From Cinnamomum chago (taxonomy: Eukaryota > Streptophyta > Magnoliopsida > Laurales > Lauraceae), in NCBI GenBank assembly GCA_038049695.1, contig CP142456.1, positions 45,798,001 to 45,862,000 on the forward strand: 64,000 nucleotides of DNA. Reading direction: 5' to 3'. Of this stretch, positions 12,346-24,048 are shown piece by piece (within the stretch, counting starts at the first letter, position 1; each line of letters starts with the position of its first letter). The position numbers and the translations under genes are program-made. The notes beneath the pieces were generated by a model that did no database searches, had not been told where the DNA came from, and was given only the letters and a program-made list of their open reading frames with translations.

Positions 12346-13788
12346 TTTGCACCCGTTTAATTATATGCAGCATTTGATCGAATAGCATGATTTATCATAT
12401 GTTTTATTCTTCAGTATATTGTTATCTTTTCATCCACCTGCCAGACCGTCGTGTCTGACCCACTACTTTTGGTACTCAGGTTCAGACTTCTTTGTCCCGA
12501 GTTGAGTGCTTGGGTTGGCTGTGGAGCCATGTTTTGCAGGTTGTTTTGTCGGCTATGTCATGTAGACATTGGGCTTGACATCGGAGCTACGTCATATATG
12601 GGGTAGTGGTTATAGCTTATTGTTGTTTGACTTTTATTAGCCTTTTTCTTGGGATTCTTAATTATGTACATCGATAATTGTAACTGGAACATATTTGGGA
12701 ATGTAATATCCTGTTATTGTCAGCTTTGTACTTTGTTGTGATAGTTATTTCGAGTCTGAGATGATTATTGATATTATAGCTATATGCTAGAGGTTGAGTG
12801 CGACTCGGAATCCGATGGCCACGGACTCCGGGTCGCAACGCCACGAAAACTTCCGCAAATATTCAGAAGGTGTTGGAATGTGTTGTCTTCACACACGCGG
12901 ATCTTGGGAGAAAAATATATTTATGCTTAAATCCCATTCCCGCCCCAGAGGTCCTGGTTCGGGGGCGTGACACTTTTTTCCAGCTCAAAAGCCACCCAAG
13001 CTAGGGTTTTCTCTCTTCCTTTTCTCCCTCTTGCTTTTCCATCACCAAATCACCACCAACCTTGCACAAATTGAGAAATGGAGGCCATCATCTCCTTCCT
13101 CACCAATAGAGCTCTCCATTGATACTATTCTTGGAGGAAACCTTCCATCCCAAGACCTTCCTTGAGCTAATCTTGTGTCTTTGAAGAACTCTCATGTGAG
13201 TAATCCTTCCCATCTTTTGATATTGTGTTTTCCTAGCCTATAGGTGTCCCTATTTTCATTATTAGAAGCTTTCTTTTTCTTGTCCCTTGTTTTGACCCTT
13301 TTAGGGTTTGTTTTGGGGGTTTTGTTTGTATCGTGGATTCTTGGCTTGGAGGAGTGATTAGGGCCTAGTTTGCTTATTAGAGACCAAAGGCAAGTGGATG
13401 AATTGATACTATTAGTATTAAATGGCTTTTATGAGAAATGCATATGATTTCCCTATTTATTCTTAACTTGCATTGATTTGAAACAAAGGTTCATGTACCT
13501 TGTTAGCTTGTTTAACTCTTGAAAATATGGACATTTATAGCTCTTCATTTATTGCTTGTTTATGGCTCAAATGAATGTTTGTGATTGGTGGATATCTCTC
13601 CTCTATTGTCATTGAATGTGATTGAGAAGGGGTGGTTGATTTGATTTTGAAATGGATGTTATAGAAGATTTGATGATGGTTTGGAGAAGGTTTTGAGCTC
13701 CTTATTTGGTGCATAAATGGGGCTCAAAAGGGGTTGTTAAGGATGAGAAAGAGAGGAGCATAATTGTCCCGGAACTAGTTTCTGGATA

Positions 13789-14032
13789 GTTCGCTCGACC
13801 GAACTTGACAGGTCGCTCGAGCAAACCGTTCAGAAAAGGGTTTCGAACCATTCTAGTGGACAGTTCGCTCGAGCGAACCCTCCTAGAATCCATTCTAGAG
13901 AATGGTTAGCTCGAGCGAAGCGAAATTTCGCTCGAGCCAACTTGAACTGGATGAGTTCGCTCGAGCGAACTCAACTTCGCTTGAGCAAACCCACCCAAGA
14001 AATCATTCCAGAGAGCTCACCGCTCGAGCGAT
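13789..14032. repeat. Palindrome block, GCTCGAGC type, larger copy
   Basis: About eight copies of the TTCGCTCGAGCGAAC-type palindrome, some with one change, in 245 bp. The LTR at 3945-4097 has five. Flanks on both sides align between the two LTRs, so unit number changes between copies while position is kept. Confidence 0.9.
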
Positions 14033-15028
14033 GGACATTGTTCATCTAGGAGCTATGTTGGAGTAATAAGGTGATGTTTAAATGTTGGGGGTAGGATTGT
14101 TGGGTGCCCTATCATCATGGGGGAATTTTTAATCTATATATATAGAGCCCATTTGAGAAAGAAACTACATCACAAAGATCCATTGTAGTTTTGAAAATCC
14201 CCGAGATGTATAAGGAGCTTGGAATGTCCCAAAACTTAAGGAGTACCAAGTCTTTATTGACATTAGCGTACGGGACCCCTATTCACCTTGAATTAGTTTT
14301 GAACCCTGATACTTGTCTTGAGATTTCGAAAGTTCAATAGTATTTCCATTGTTCCCGAATTTTATATGCACTCCCGAAAATATTGAAATTGTAATTATAG
14401 CATTTTTGCTAGCCCCGATGTGCACTCTCGAAATGTAACGAGAATTGTGCTTTTGAGCACCCCTATCCTGCCTGTTTACGTTCTTGTACTTGACAGATTT
14501 TATACGTGTCTTGTTTTTTGTTACTTGACCTATGAGTCGGCACCACTAAGCTTGGATAACCATGTTGGTTTGATCCACCGACTTGGAGATCCCCCTCTTG
14601 TCCCGCCAGCTGTAGTTTGGATCCCGCTACCCAGTTTATTACCATGGTCTTGTCCCGATACCCCGGATTGCTACCGTGGTTCCCGACACCTAGCTCACTA
14701 CCATGGTCATGTCCCGTATTATTATATGTATATGTATATTTCGTTGAATCTCCGCACTTCGTGTGACTGAGATCAATGCCTTGATATGCACTTGTTACTT
14801 CGGTGATAGAGGACTTAGCTTCGTGTGGTTTCCATTTTTTTGTTTCCGGATTCCTTGGATACCTTTTCATGCTTTTATATTGCATACATGTTTTGAATAA
14901 ATGTTCATTCCTTTCATTGAAATTATTGTTCAAATGTTTTCCAAGGTAAATGTATTTATTATTGAATTGTTATATCTTTTCACCCACCTGCCAGACCGTC
15001 GTGTTTGATTCTTTTCGTTTGTACTCAG

Positions 15029-17838
15029 TGTCGGATGTGAATTTTGATCCCCTAAGGGAGGGAAATCACCATTCATCTATATGTTCTATTTAAATTTTAC
15101 ATCGAAAATGAGGATTTCGACTACCCTCAAAATCGACGGATCACGATCGCCAGCTACGGTAACGGCCGTAACACCGTTCTTCGACAAAAGCCGAAGAAAA
15201 ATGGGAGAAAATTAATGGGTGGGTTCTTCCTCTCGTCTAATGTGTTGCCGGCAACACACAAGAGTTTTCCTATCATATTAATCTGGGTCTCTCGGGTCTC
15301 TTTAATATGGGGTCAATTCAGGGTTACGAGTCAAAGTCCGAATAAGGTTAATCCTCACATAGCAAAATCATAGTATATCCAAGTAAAATAAAATAATTAA
15401 AATAAGAAAAATAAAAGGGGGGAGGTGCCAAATATTTAAAAAGAGGATCGGCCCCGTTCCCGGGTACCCCCTTCTGATCCCTTGGCGAAATAGGGTTTAA
15501 AGGCTAACTTTTCAAATCAAAATGATGATGCAAATGAGACTTTGACTTGTGATTTCTGTGTTTTTCGTGTGCGATACACGAGTGATAAAAGTGAAAGCCG
15601 ATGGACTGTAATTGATTGAAGGTGGCCGATGGGCCAGTGTTTGTTTTAGAGAGGCCAATGGGCCGAAATTGTTTGAGGGTGGCCGATGGGCCGAAACAAA
15701 AATATGCGAAGTGTGTGAAATCACTCATCTCATCTTATTATTCTCATTTATTCAATTTTAGAAATCAGTTATTTATTCCCTTTTATCATTAAGTTCGATT
15801 AAATATCTGGCACCTGAGGTGGAGGAAGAAATAAAAGGAAAAATCTTTTTGGGTTTATTTTGTTGGTTTTATAGTTTTTACGGATTTTTAATATTGGGCT
15901 AGAAGGGCATAACTAGGGAATTTTTACTTGAACCTACGTGATTAGTGCTTTATTACTGATCATCGGATTAATCTTAACCTAAGGTCCTAGACCGCCCACA
16001 TCAGCTCTCCCGGTCCCTTAACGGGGCTCCCAGAGAAAGTGGGACCTAACTTATTAGAATGAAAGAAACTAAAAGTAGTCTAACCTGACTAGGGGGAAAC
16101 CTAGAGTTGTGTCTAGGGTTTGACCTAATCAGTCTAAACTATTACTTAATTTCTAACTTTATTATCTTTAGATTTTTAATATCTTTTACTTTGTTTTTGA
16201 ACTTTTGGGTTTTTTTTTCTGGTTTTATTTATAAATCCTAAAATCTCCTAAACTAATTTTTCCGATCCTGATGAAAAGGGATGAGGAGAAGGAAATAAAT
16301 TACTACTTTTTATTTATTATAATCAACCTAACTAATTTAGACTTTTCTAAATAAATTCCCTAATCCTAATGAGAGTGGAGGGGGAGAAGAAATTAGCTAT
16401 TAAACCTAACCTTATTGTTCTAATGAATCTAATACCAATATCTACAGTTCTATTTTTGTTTGTTCTTTTCTTTCTTCTTTTTGTTCTTTCTGTTTTTGTT
16501 CTTGTTGAGGAAATTATGCAGCATTAAATTCTATCTAGTAAAATAAGAAATAAAAATACAAGTAAGTTATATGATGCATGAGCATGTTGAATGCATGGAC
16601 ATGTTTGATACTAACTAGGAATAATTTAAACAATAAAATTAAAAAGTTACTGGATGCATGGGCATGTTAAATACATGAAAAACTTGATAGAATGGATGAA
16701 TATCAAAAGATTAACCTTGGCGCATGGGCAAATTGAGAATTGAAACAAGCAGCAAAACAAGGATTTTAATTTAAATACATGGGCATATTAAGATGCATGA
16801 AATGTTCTAAAAAGAAACAATAGATAGATATGGAACTAAATTTCAATGCAAGAAAATAGAATAGGCATGCATGGGTTCAGTTTAAATGAATGAGCTAGGC
16901 AGGTGGGTGTACTGAGATGGGGCAGCAAATGGAATTTGGGTGCAGCATGTGGGTGCGGGGATGCAGACAAGTTCGGGTGCAGAGAAGTGGGCTTAGCTTA
17001 GCTACAGTTGTGGTTGGGCCTGATTTAAAAGGTATTCGGTCGAGACTGGGCAGCAGGGGTGTTGGATGGAATGGGTTCCAGTGGCTGCATGACTTCAAGC
17101 AGGCACTTGGGATGATGAAAGGCGAATGTAGTTCAGTGGATGCAGTAGTGATGGAGGAATACCCAATGGGTGCGCAACAGTGCAATGAATGGGGAGTGGG
17201 AATGAAGGTGTGGTGCGGAGGTGCTGTAGGGGCGTGTGCAGGGAAGGATAAGAAGAAGAGGAGGGAGAAGAAAATGGAGGGCAGAAAAGAAACGGTGATG
17301 GGTCCTGGGGGGTGCTGGTGAGAAAGAAGAAGATGGGGAAGAAAAAGAGAAGGAAGAAAAAAGAGAGAAAGAAAACAGAGATGGCTCGGTGGGGAGTGTG
17401 CAGGGAGATAGATGGGTGTGTGTGTGCAGCAGCAACACTGCAATGCAAGGTGGTGAAGATGTGTACTATTGTGAGCGTGAAGAGAGGGTGGAGAAGAATA
17501 TGTGCTGTGCAACAGGTGGGTGCAATGTAGGGGGAAGAAGACGCAGTGAAGCAAGGTGAGTGCAGTGGTTGTGGTAGGAGGATGAAGAAGAGAAAGAAAG
17601 AAAAATAAAAAAAAATAAGAAAGAAAAGAAAATGAAGACGTGCAAGTGGGTAAGGGCACAATAGGTATGCAGTGAAAAAGAAGCAGGAGGGAAAGAAAGA
17701 AGAGAAAGAAAGAAGCTCCTACCTGGTTCGGAGTCCCGCGGCGAGGGGGAAACGGGATCTGCACGAGGAAGGCGCAAGCGGAGAGAAGCTCTGCACGTGG
17801 AGTGACTTGCAGATGAGGAAGAAGAAGTTGGCGACGAG
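15029..17838 (-). repeat. Left LTR part of the Ogre-like element
   Basis: Starts TGTCGGATGTGAATTTTG and aligns base by base, with a few percent differences, to 38174-40757 followed by 51778-52115. It contains TGCATGGGCATG-like repeats (16560-16830) and a long GA-rich tract. The encoded low-complexity frames, for example the minus-strand serine/proline-rich frame at 16895-17764, are by-products of that tract. Confidence 0.8.
17230..17720. repeat. GA-rich (purine) tract in the Ogre-like LTR
   Basis: Nearly 500 bp is dominated by G and A on the + strand (AAGAAGAAG, GGAGAAG runs). The counterpart in the right LTR is split around the Tat element (40380-40757 and 51778-52660). On the element's own strand it is a CT-rich stretch. 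Confidence 0.75.
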
Positions 17839-19194
17839 TGGCCGCCTACGGATGTATGCAATTGCAAACTTGTTCTAAAGGTGAGGTTCATTTTTCTAGG
17901 ATCGATCTTGATTCAGGGGAAAAAAAAAAAGAAGTTACGTGCCTACTGATTTGATTGGAAACCCGAGATCTGTGCCTTGGTGCCCGTGGTATTGCCACGT
18001 GGCGGGTTGAGAACTGTGCCCCGGTTGTTTAATTTGAGTTGATGGTGGGAACTGTGCCCCGGTGGTCTGAATCAGAAGTCTATCTTTCGATTGGCTAAGT
18101 CACTATTAGAATTTCATTTGTCCTTGCAATAGAGTTCTATTCAATTTGTCATATATAATGTCTTTTGACTTTCATCCACAGTTGAATGTTCAAGGCATAG
18201 TTAAAACTAACTAGCAATAATGGAGATCTTGAAAGCAATCACAAACATTGTTCAAGCAATGGTGTGAGGTGCATGTGAGAATGAGATGCATTTTTTTTAA
18301 AAGCGATTTTTATTTTGAAACTCAAGTATGCATCGAAAAAGCTAAATCAATGGAAAATGTCCACCGGAATAACCGTCACTCTCTAGGGATCTTGGTCTTC
18401 ACCCATGCCTAGATGAGAACCTGGGATAGATTCGATCATCATTTCGTGCCAATCATGGAGAGCTTCGAGTTACACGGATTTCATTCTCCGACGTCAAGAT
18501 TTGAGTCGGCAAACACCATAATTCGTGATAACACGGTATTATAGTCGCCGTAGCGATTATAAGCGCTTAAGGGAGGCCTACGGTGACTCAATTTCCAGAC
18601 GTGAGGTGAAATTATGGAAATCGTGGTTAGGGATACTTACCTCAAGAGCTTTTTGTAAATCCGACGATGGGGCTCATTGCTGCTTTCTTTCGTTGTTTAT
18701 TTGCTAAAGTTTGTGTCATTCGCCTCCATCAACATGTTTGAATCACCTTTGTTGTTCTCATTTTTGGGTTGTAAATCTGCAGTGGACAAACACTAAAAGA
18801 TTCTGCACTTTTGCCTGTCAGTACTCAATCTTATAATTTACAATAACAACTTTAATTTCTATTGATGGAGATGACATAGAATGCAATGCACATTGCTAGA
18901 TGTATGTGTGATGGGACTAGAGTGTATGCAATGAGTCTCCATGTGAAGGGGTGATTTCCAGTGAGCATTTTTTTTTCCGGCCACTCAGATGCTTTCATTA
19001 CTCTCTTTTGGTTGTTATTTGTTGCTACCTTTGTTTGATTCGATTACTAATCATCAGAGAACCATTTTGGTTTTGAGTTCATGCATTATAGGGTTCTCCG
19101 GATTAAAATATAGGGTTGGGCGCACATGGAGGGGCGCCCATGTGTTCTTGTGCACTTGGGTGCACCTCTATGTGTGCCCAAGTAGTCTTTCTTA

Positions 19195-19424
19195 CTTGGT
19201 TCAGGATTCTTGTGGGGTTGTTACGTGAGGTGTCCTTCATGGGGTAGAATTGAAAAGTGAAGAACTTGGGCGCCACTAGGAGTGCGCCCAAGTGACATTC
19301 TTCTTCTTGGTTTGGAATTCTCGCAAGGTGGTTACGCGAGGTGTCCTTCGTGGGGTAGAATTGAAAAGTGAAGAACTTGGGCGTGACTAGGAGTGCGCCT
19401 AAGTGGCATTCTTCTTCTTTTGAA
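19195..19424. repeat. Tandem duplication, about 115-bp unit
   Basis: Two adjacent copies share GAGGTGTCCTTC, GGGGTAGAATTGAAAAGTG, GAACTTGGGCG and GAGTGCGCC motifs with a handful of differences. A degenerate third relative lies just upstream (19110-19190) with GGGCGCCCATGTG. Confidence 0.85.
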
Positions 19425-19439
19425 ACTAGGACACTAACC

Positions 19440-19448
19440 TATATAAGG
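19440..19448 (+). promoter_or_regulatory. TATA box (TATATAAGG) of uncertain ownership
   Basis: A strong TATA match immediately downstream of the 115-bp duplication, followed by a pyrimidine-rich leader (TTTCTCCAAG, CTACTCCTC). It faces +, opposite to the surrounding Ogre-like element, so it would belong to another element or unit. Confidence 0.4.
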
Positions 19449-22198
19449 AAGGGCTGCCTATGGGTTTCTCCAAGTTTTCTACTCCTCAAACTTCGAGTTC
19501 CAGGGTCTTTGGTCTCCCTTTTGTCTTCAAGTAAGCACTCTTTTCTCTCTTTTGGTCTTGAAGTATGCAACATGCTTTCTAGTTGTTTTGCTCTTCCTTG
19601 AGAGATGATGGGATGTTCTTTTATGTTTCAATTTCATATTGATTTTGATTATAGCCATGCTATGCTTTTGTTTCTTTTCTTAGATTTGATTATCTTCTTC
19701 ATTCTTTTTCTCTCTCTTTTCAAAATAAAGGTGTTTCTTTCCTCCTTTTTTTTTTGTCTGATCATTATTTCTGCCAATTTCTTAGGCTCTCGGGGCAGGG
19801 TGTAAGCGTGGTTGGCACCCAGCCTTTCAAAGTTGCTTTTCCACATTTTGTGTGCAGAGAACCCCTTTACTCTCCTTTGCATATTTTCCTTCAATTCCGA
19901 ACTCCAAATGTGAGAGCTTTCAACTCATCTTTTATCTGAGCAAGTGGGGTTTCTTGTTTAAGTCGATTGTTCAAGTTTGATTAGTTTGTTTGTTTTTAGA
20001 TTAATTGTTTTAATTATGTTGTTTGATCATGTGTGTTGGTGGGTTTTATATTAATTTTGTTCAGGTTTAAGTCCCTTAAACTTTTTATTCATTTCAGTCT
20101 TGTTTTCAATCGGTTTGTGATTTTTAGGCTCTTTGTGTTTTAGTTCTTGAATTGGACCTGGTCCCCTTTCTTTCACTTTTCATTATTTTTATCGAAAAAT
20201 CTTGAACCCAAGTGGTCCAGTCCTAATTTTCCAAAGAGGATAATTATTGATCGAAGATAGCTTTAGGAGTAGACCATGGATTAGGTTTGTTCAAAATCTA
20301 TGGCATATACCTCCAAGTTTTCTATCTTCTTTTTGTTTCCTTAAATGAAGTTCTAAGATGTGGGATGAGGTTCGACCATTAGCTGTGATGGTCATACAAG
20401 TGATGGGTCTTCATGGAAATGGTGGGGTATGTCCGCTTCAACCTGGGGATGAAGGTCCTAGCCTCTGATTAAATTAAAAATGGACATGTTGATGGGGAGA
20501 TCAATGCCTACTAGGATTTTGGAGAAAATTGGGGAAAAACTGGATTTAGTGCAATTTGTGGAAATTAATGAATTAGTTGGTGTGATTGGGTTTGTTCAGT
20601 ATTTTAGTTAATTTAGATTCAGTTTTTGTTTTGGTGAAATTTTTATGTGTTTTTTTTTTTGTGGATTTAAGGGGGCAGTTTTGATTCTTTTTTTCTTCTT
20701 TTTTTGTGTTTATATGTGATGTGTGGTGCTGGATGAGTGATGTATTATAGATGTGGTTATGGTGTAATTAGGTGAAGTGAAATGGAGTGAGGTGCAAAGG
20801 TAAAGACGTGAAGGAGTATGGAATAAAGTGATGTATGGAGGAGTGGTAAAGTTCTATTTCCTATGAATGATGTATGCATGCAAACCATTGAAAATGTGTG
20901 TTTTATTATCATTTCTTGTTGATTGTGGTTATGAGGTGTGTTTTAATTTTTTTTCTTTTATCTTAGTTGTGGATTAATTGAATTTTAAAATTGGTTTTGT
21001 TTAATTTTAATTTGCTTTTGTTGTTTGGTTTGTTTTGTTTTGTTTATTCGTTGCTTTTTTTTTAGTTGGGTTTTTTTTATCATTGGTGAGTTGGTTTTTT
21101 TTTTTTTTTTTTTTTTTTGTGTCTATTTTTTTAAATTAAATTTGTTGTTATTGGTCGGTTAGTGGATTTTATTGATGGTTAATCTGTTGTTTTTGCAGAG
21201 AAAACCAAAAAGAGGGTGGAGGGTGTTCTACGACAACCTCGATTGATTTTGGCGTGGAGAGGCAAGGAGGAGTGCAACGGAGCTACCTTTTCATCTTGAA
21301 TGAGCTGAGGAACCACAAGGTACGCACCCTTTTTCTCTACTTTGTTGGGTTAAGTCTTTAATTTACGTTTACATTTAAGTCTAATTTTAATTTTAATTTT
21401 TTTTTTTAGTTTTCTTCTTTTTAAGTTCAAGTTTGGTTTTAATTTTAAATTTGAGTTTGGTTTTAGTTCTTCATTTAGTGAGTTGATTTCTTTTATGGAA
21501 TTTAATATGGCAGGTCTCTTGGCTCACCGATTAAGATGGCTCGAATGAAGAGTTGATTGCGGTGTAGGAGAACATTATTTATTTGAAAGAATATATGATT
21601 ACATGTTCCAAAGATCGTAGATAGGCTTGTCGTTTGCGGCATTGTGTGACAACTAGATTGTCATTACACTATCCTAATCGATGAGGCTACCATGAGCTGG
21701 TTATACCCGAGATGGATCCCTAAAGGATTTAGGCGCAAATTCGGAGCATCGGGGAATTACATGAGACATTGGAGGGATTTTCCATAATGGTACATACTCT
21801 CAGAGTTATACTCTTGTGAGGCCTCCTATTCTATTGAAAATTGTGCAGAGACGATCGAGGCCCTATATTGTTGTTGTTGCGGTTATGATTGGTGTTTGTT
21901 ATCTTTTGATGTTGGTTATTAGTTGTTGATCATTGGTGTTGTATATATGATAGAGGGATGTTATTTTTAGGCTCATTTTTTCACTTTGATGTATGTATTA
22001 TGATGTATAAGATGTGTGCAAGTGCATGTAGCATTTATAATGTGAGTGCATGCTTTGTAGTTTGACTTAGAAGTGCCTTGGTTGTGTGTATGATGATGAT
22101 GGGATGGACTCCTTGAGGGGCACTGAGGGATCATGTGAAGTGTTTTTTTTTTTTCTTAAAGGCGGCAGGTTTTATACCCGATGATTTTTCAGGGTCTC

Positions 22199-22650
22199 AA
22201 AAAACAAGGGGGAGAGTGCCGAAATTTTTCTAGAATCTCGAAATTCGTCCCTAGGCATGTGAGTGTCACAAAGGGAGCATTAGTAGTTCAGGATAAATAA
22301 AGTGAGGTTTATATGATAAAAATCAAATAACTACAATCTCACATCAGTCTAAACTTGATAAGAAATTTAGAATTGAGTTCTCAAACGACAAGGAGTGCCT
22401 GAGTGTGTGGCATTTGTGACCTAGGTAATTCTATGTTTCGAGGCATTCACAATATCAGCTATATATATGAAGGCCGAGGCTCAAGATAACGACATTTTGG
22501 AATCGCACAACATGTGATATCATAAAAGGATGTGCATAACATACAACTATAATCAAATTCATCATAGGATATCATAACAAACATAATTTATATATCCCAA
22601 GTTTGGTTATCATCACTTTGTCCTTTCCAAATTAGGAGGAGTTGTGCACA
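22199..22650 (+). repeat. Possible LTR start preceded by a polypurine tract
   Basis: AACAAGGGGGAGAG is followed directly by TGCCGAAATTTTTCTAG and then AT-rich sequence. A purine run abutting TG is the normal junction between internal region and 3' LTR in a plus-strand element. I could not find a matching second LTR or a right end, so the call is tentative. Confidence 0.35.
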
Positions 22651-23389
22651 AAATAATGCCTGTAAAATAAAATGCCCCAGCGTGTGGGATGTTTTGCATG
22701 TGATCGGGGGTGGGTTCCCTGCAAGGTCTCAAAACAAGCTCGTTAGTTTAATATTTTTTGGCCCCGTACATAGTCTGGCTAATGTAGCATTTTTCTTTCT
22801 CGGTAAAATTGTCAGGGGGCCATTTTGGCACTCAAGCTTTGAGAATAACAAGATTGAATTCATACCTTAGGGGATATGTCTTCCCTGCATCCAACCAAAA
22901 GTGATTAGTAGTAAAAACATGCATGAGGTGCGTGTGTGGGGGCTAGTGAGTGCTCGTGGCAATTGTGTATGCGTGAGGACCCATGTTGGGAAGCCGTGTG
23001 AAATAAACATATATTCGTATGAAAAAAATGCCCCAGCATAAGACTAGTGTTTATTCTAGCCGTGGGTAAGGGTGTGAAGGTAGATTACCTTCTCAATCCA
23101 TGATTTTCACTCTGGTGGTAATGTGATCCTCCCCAACTTCCCTTTGAAGGTCGAACCCTCACGGGCCCCTTTTTGTAGCTGCTTAGTCTTTTCAGTTGAA
23201 CTTTGGAGAGCGTCTGACTGCCTTCAGGGCTCATTCGTGAGTAATGTTCATATGTGGGGTGGTGAATCACCGTGCAACCTTAGTGTTGTGGTTTTTGACC
23301 ACCTTCTGCTTGGATCACCCGATGAGTACCCATGTCACTTCAGCCAGCCCTATTCTAATAGAGTTTTTTTCTTCTTTGTTTTTTTTTTT

Positions 23390-23850
23390 TTTTCATGTGA
23401 CTGTGCAATGCCTGGGTCCCTTAAGCTTTCTAATCAACCCATGTAACGAGCATTCGGCCAATGACTTCCAAACTAGGTGGCTTTAGGGCACTAGATATGT
23501 GAATACCCCTACGGGCTTACTGGCTCGAGTTAAAAAGGCTACGAAACCAGACTAGTCAGAAAAAACTTTATTCTTTTCGGGACTTCTAACTAAACATTTT
23601 CTCTTCTCTTTTTTTTTTTAACATGTGACTGTGCAATGTCTAGGTCTCTTGAGCTTTTTAATTAACCCATGTAACGAGCATTCAGCCAATGACTCCCAAA
23701 CCAGGTGGCTTTAGGGCATTGGGTATGTAAATACCTCTACGGGCTTACTGGCTCGGGTTAAAAATGCTACAAACCCAAACTAGTCACGATTTTTTTAAGG
23801 ACTCCTAACTAAACAAATTCCTTTTCTCTCTCTATTTTTTTTTGGGAATC
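23390..23850. repeat. Tandem duplication, about 230-bp unit
   Basis: Two copies share TGTGACTGTGCAATG, ACCCATGTAACGAGCATTC, GGTGGCTTTAGGGCA and CTACGGGCTTACTGGCTCG, with scattered differences and different T-rich joints. A fragment of a third copy (GGTGGCTTTAACCG) follows near 23898. Confidence 0.85.
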
Positions 23851-24048
23851 AAAAAGCTTTCATGAAACGGGCGATATCACCTTCAAATCTTTACATTGGG
23901 TGGCTTTAACCGTATTAAATTTGTGTGGTGTAGACTCTCACCGTTTTGTGTGTTTTTAGGTGCTGGTGTGTGTTTGAGTTCCAAGTTTGATCAGTGTGCA
24001 TCTCTTTGGTCCTCCTATGGGATTTCTACAACTATGCTAACGAGCAAG

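Larger units (their letters stand above)
8901..12972 (+). mobile_element. Solo LTR, long Tekay-related subfamily (4.07 kb)
   Basis: A 4072-bp LTR starting TGTGAGAACCCGACCCC and ending GGGGGCGTGACA, with the exact 5-bp duplication CTTTT on both sides (8896-8900, 12973-12977). It is related to the 3.1-kb LTRs but about 1 kb longer, largely because of a minisatellite at 11690-12345. The closest copy in the window is the minus-strand LTR beginning at 60901. No internal domain remains. Confidence 0.9.
17839..24043. other. Non-coding interior of the Ogre-like element, unresolved
   Basis: A 6.2-kb stretch between the left LTR part and copia A without a convincing gene. By position it would be the region between integrase and the 3' LTR, which is long and repeat-rich in Ogre elements. 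It contains T-rich sequence (19600-21120, including a T run near 21088), two tandem duplications (19195-19424, 23390-23850), a TATA box with leader-like sequence on + (19440) and an LTR-start-like junction on + (22199-22217). An additional old plus-strand element may be embedded here. Confidence 0.4.

Noticed and set aside
16895-17764. Long minus-strand frame (289 codons) and its relative at 40049-40789, resembling a secreted Ser/Pro/Leu-rich protein
   Set aside because: They fall in a GA-rich tract of the Ogre-like LTR. Composition (runs of S, P, F, L) reflects the tract, several frames are open at once, and the two LTR copies do not share boundaries.
21198-21320. Possible host exon (TTTGCAG acceptor, then GA-rich coding-like text, then AAGGTACGC donor-like site)
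   Set aside because: No frame of useful length and no recognisable protein; surrounding T-rich sequence gives many chance splice-like sites.
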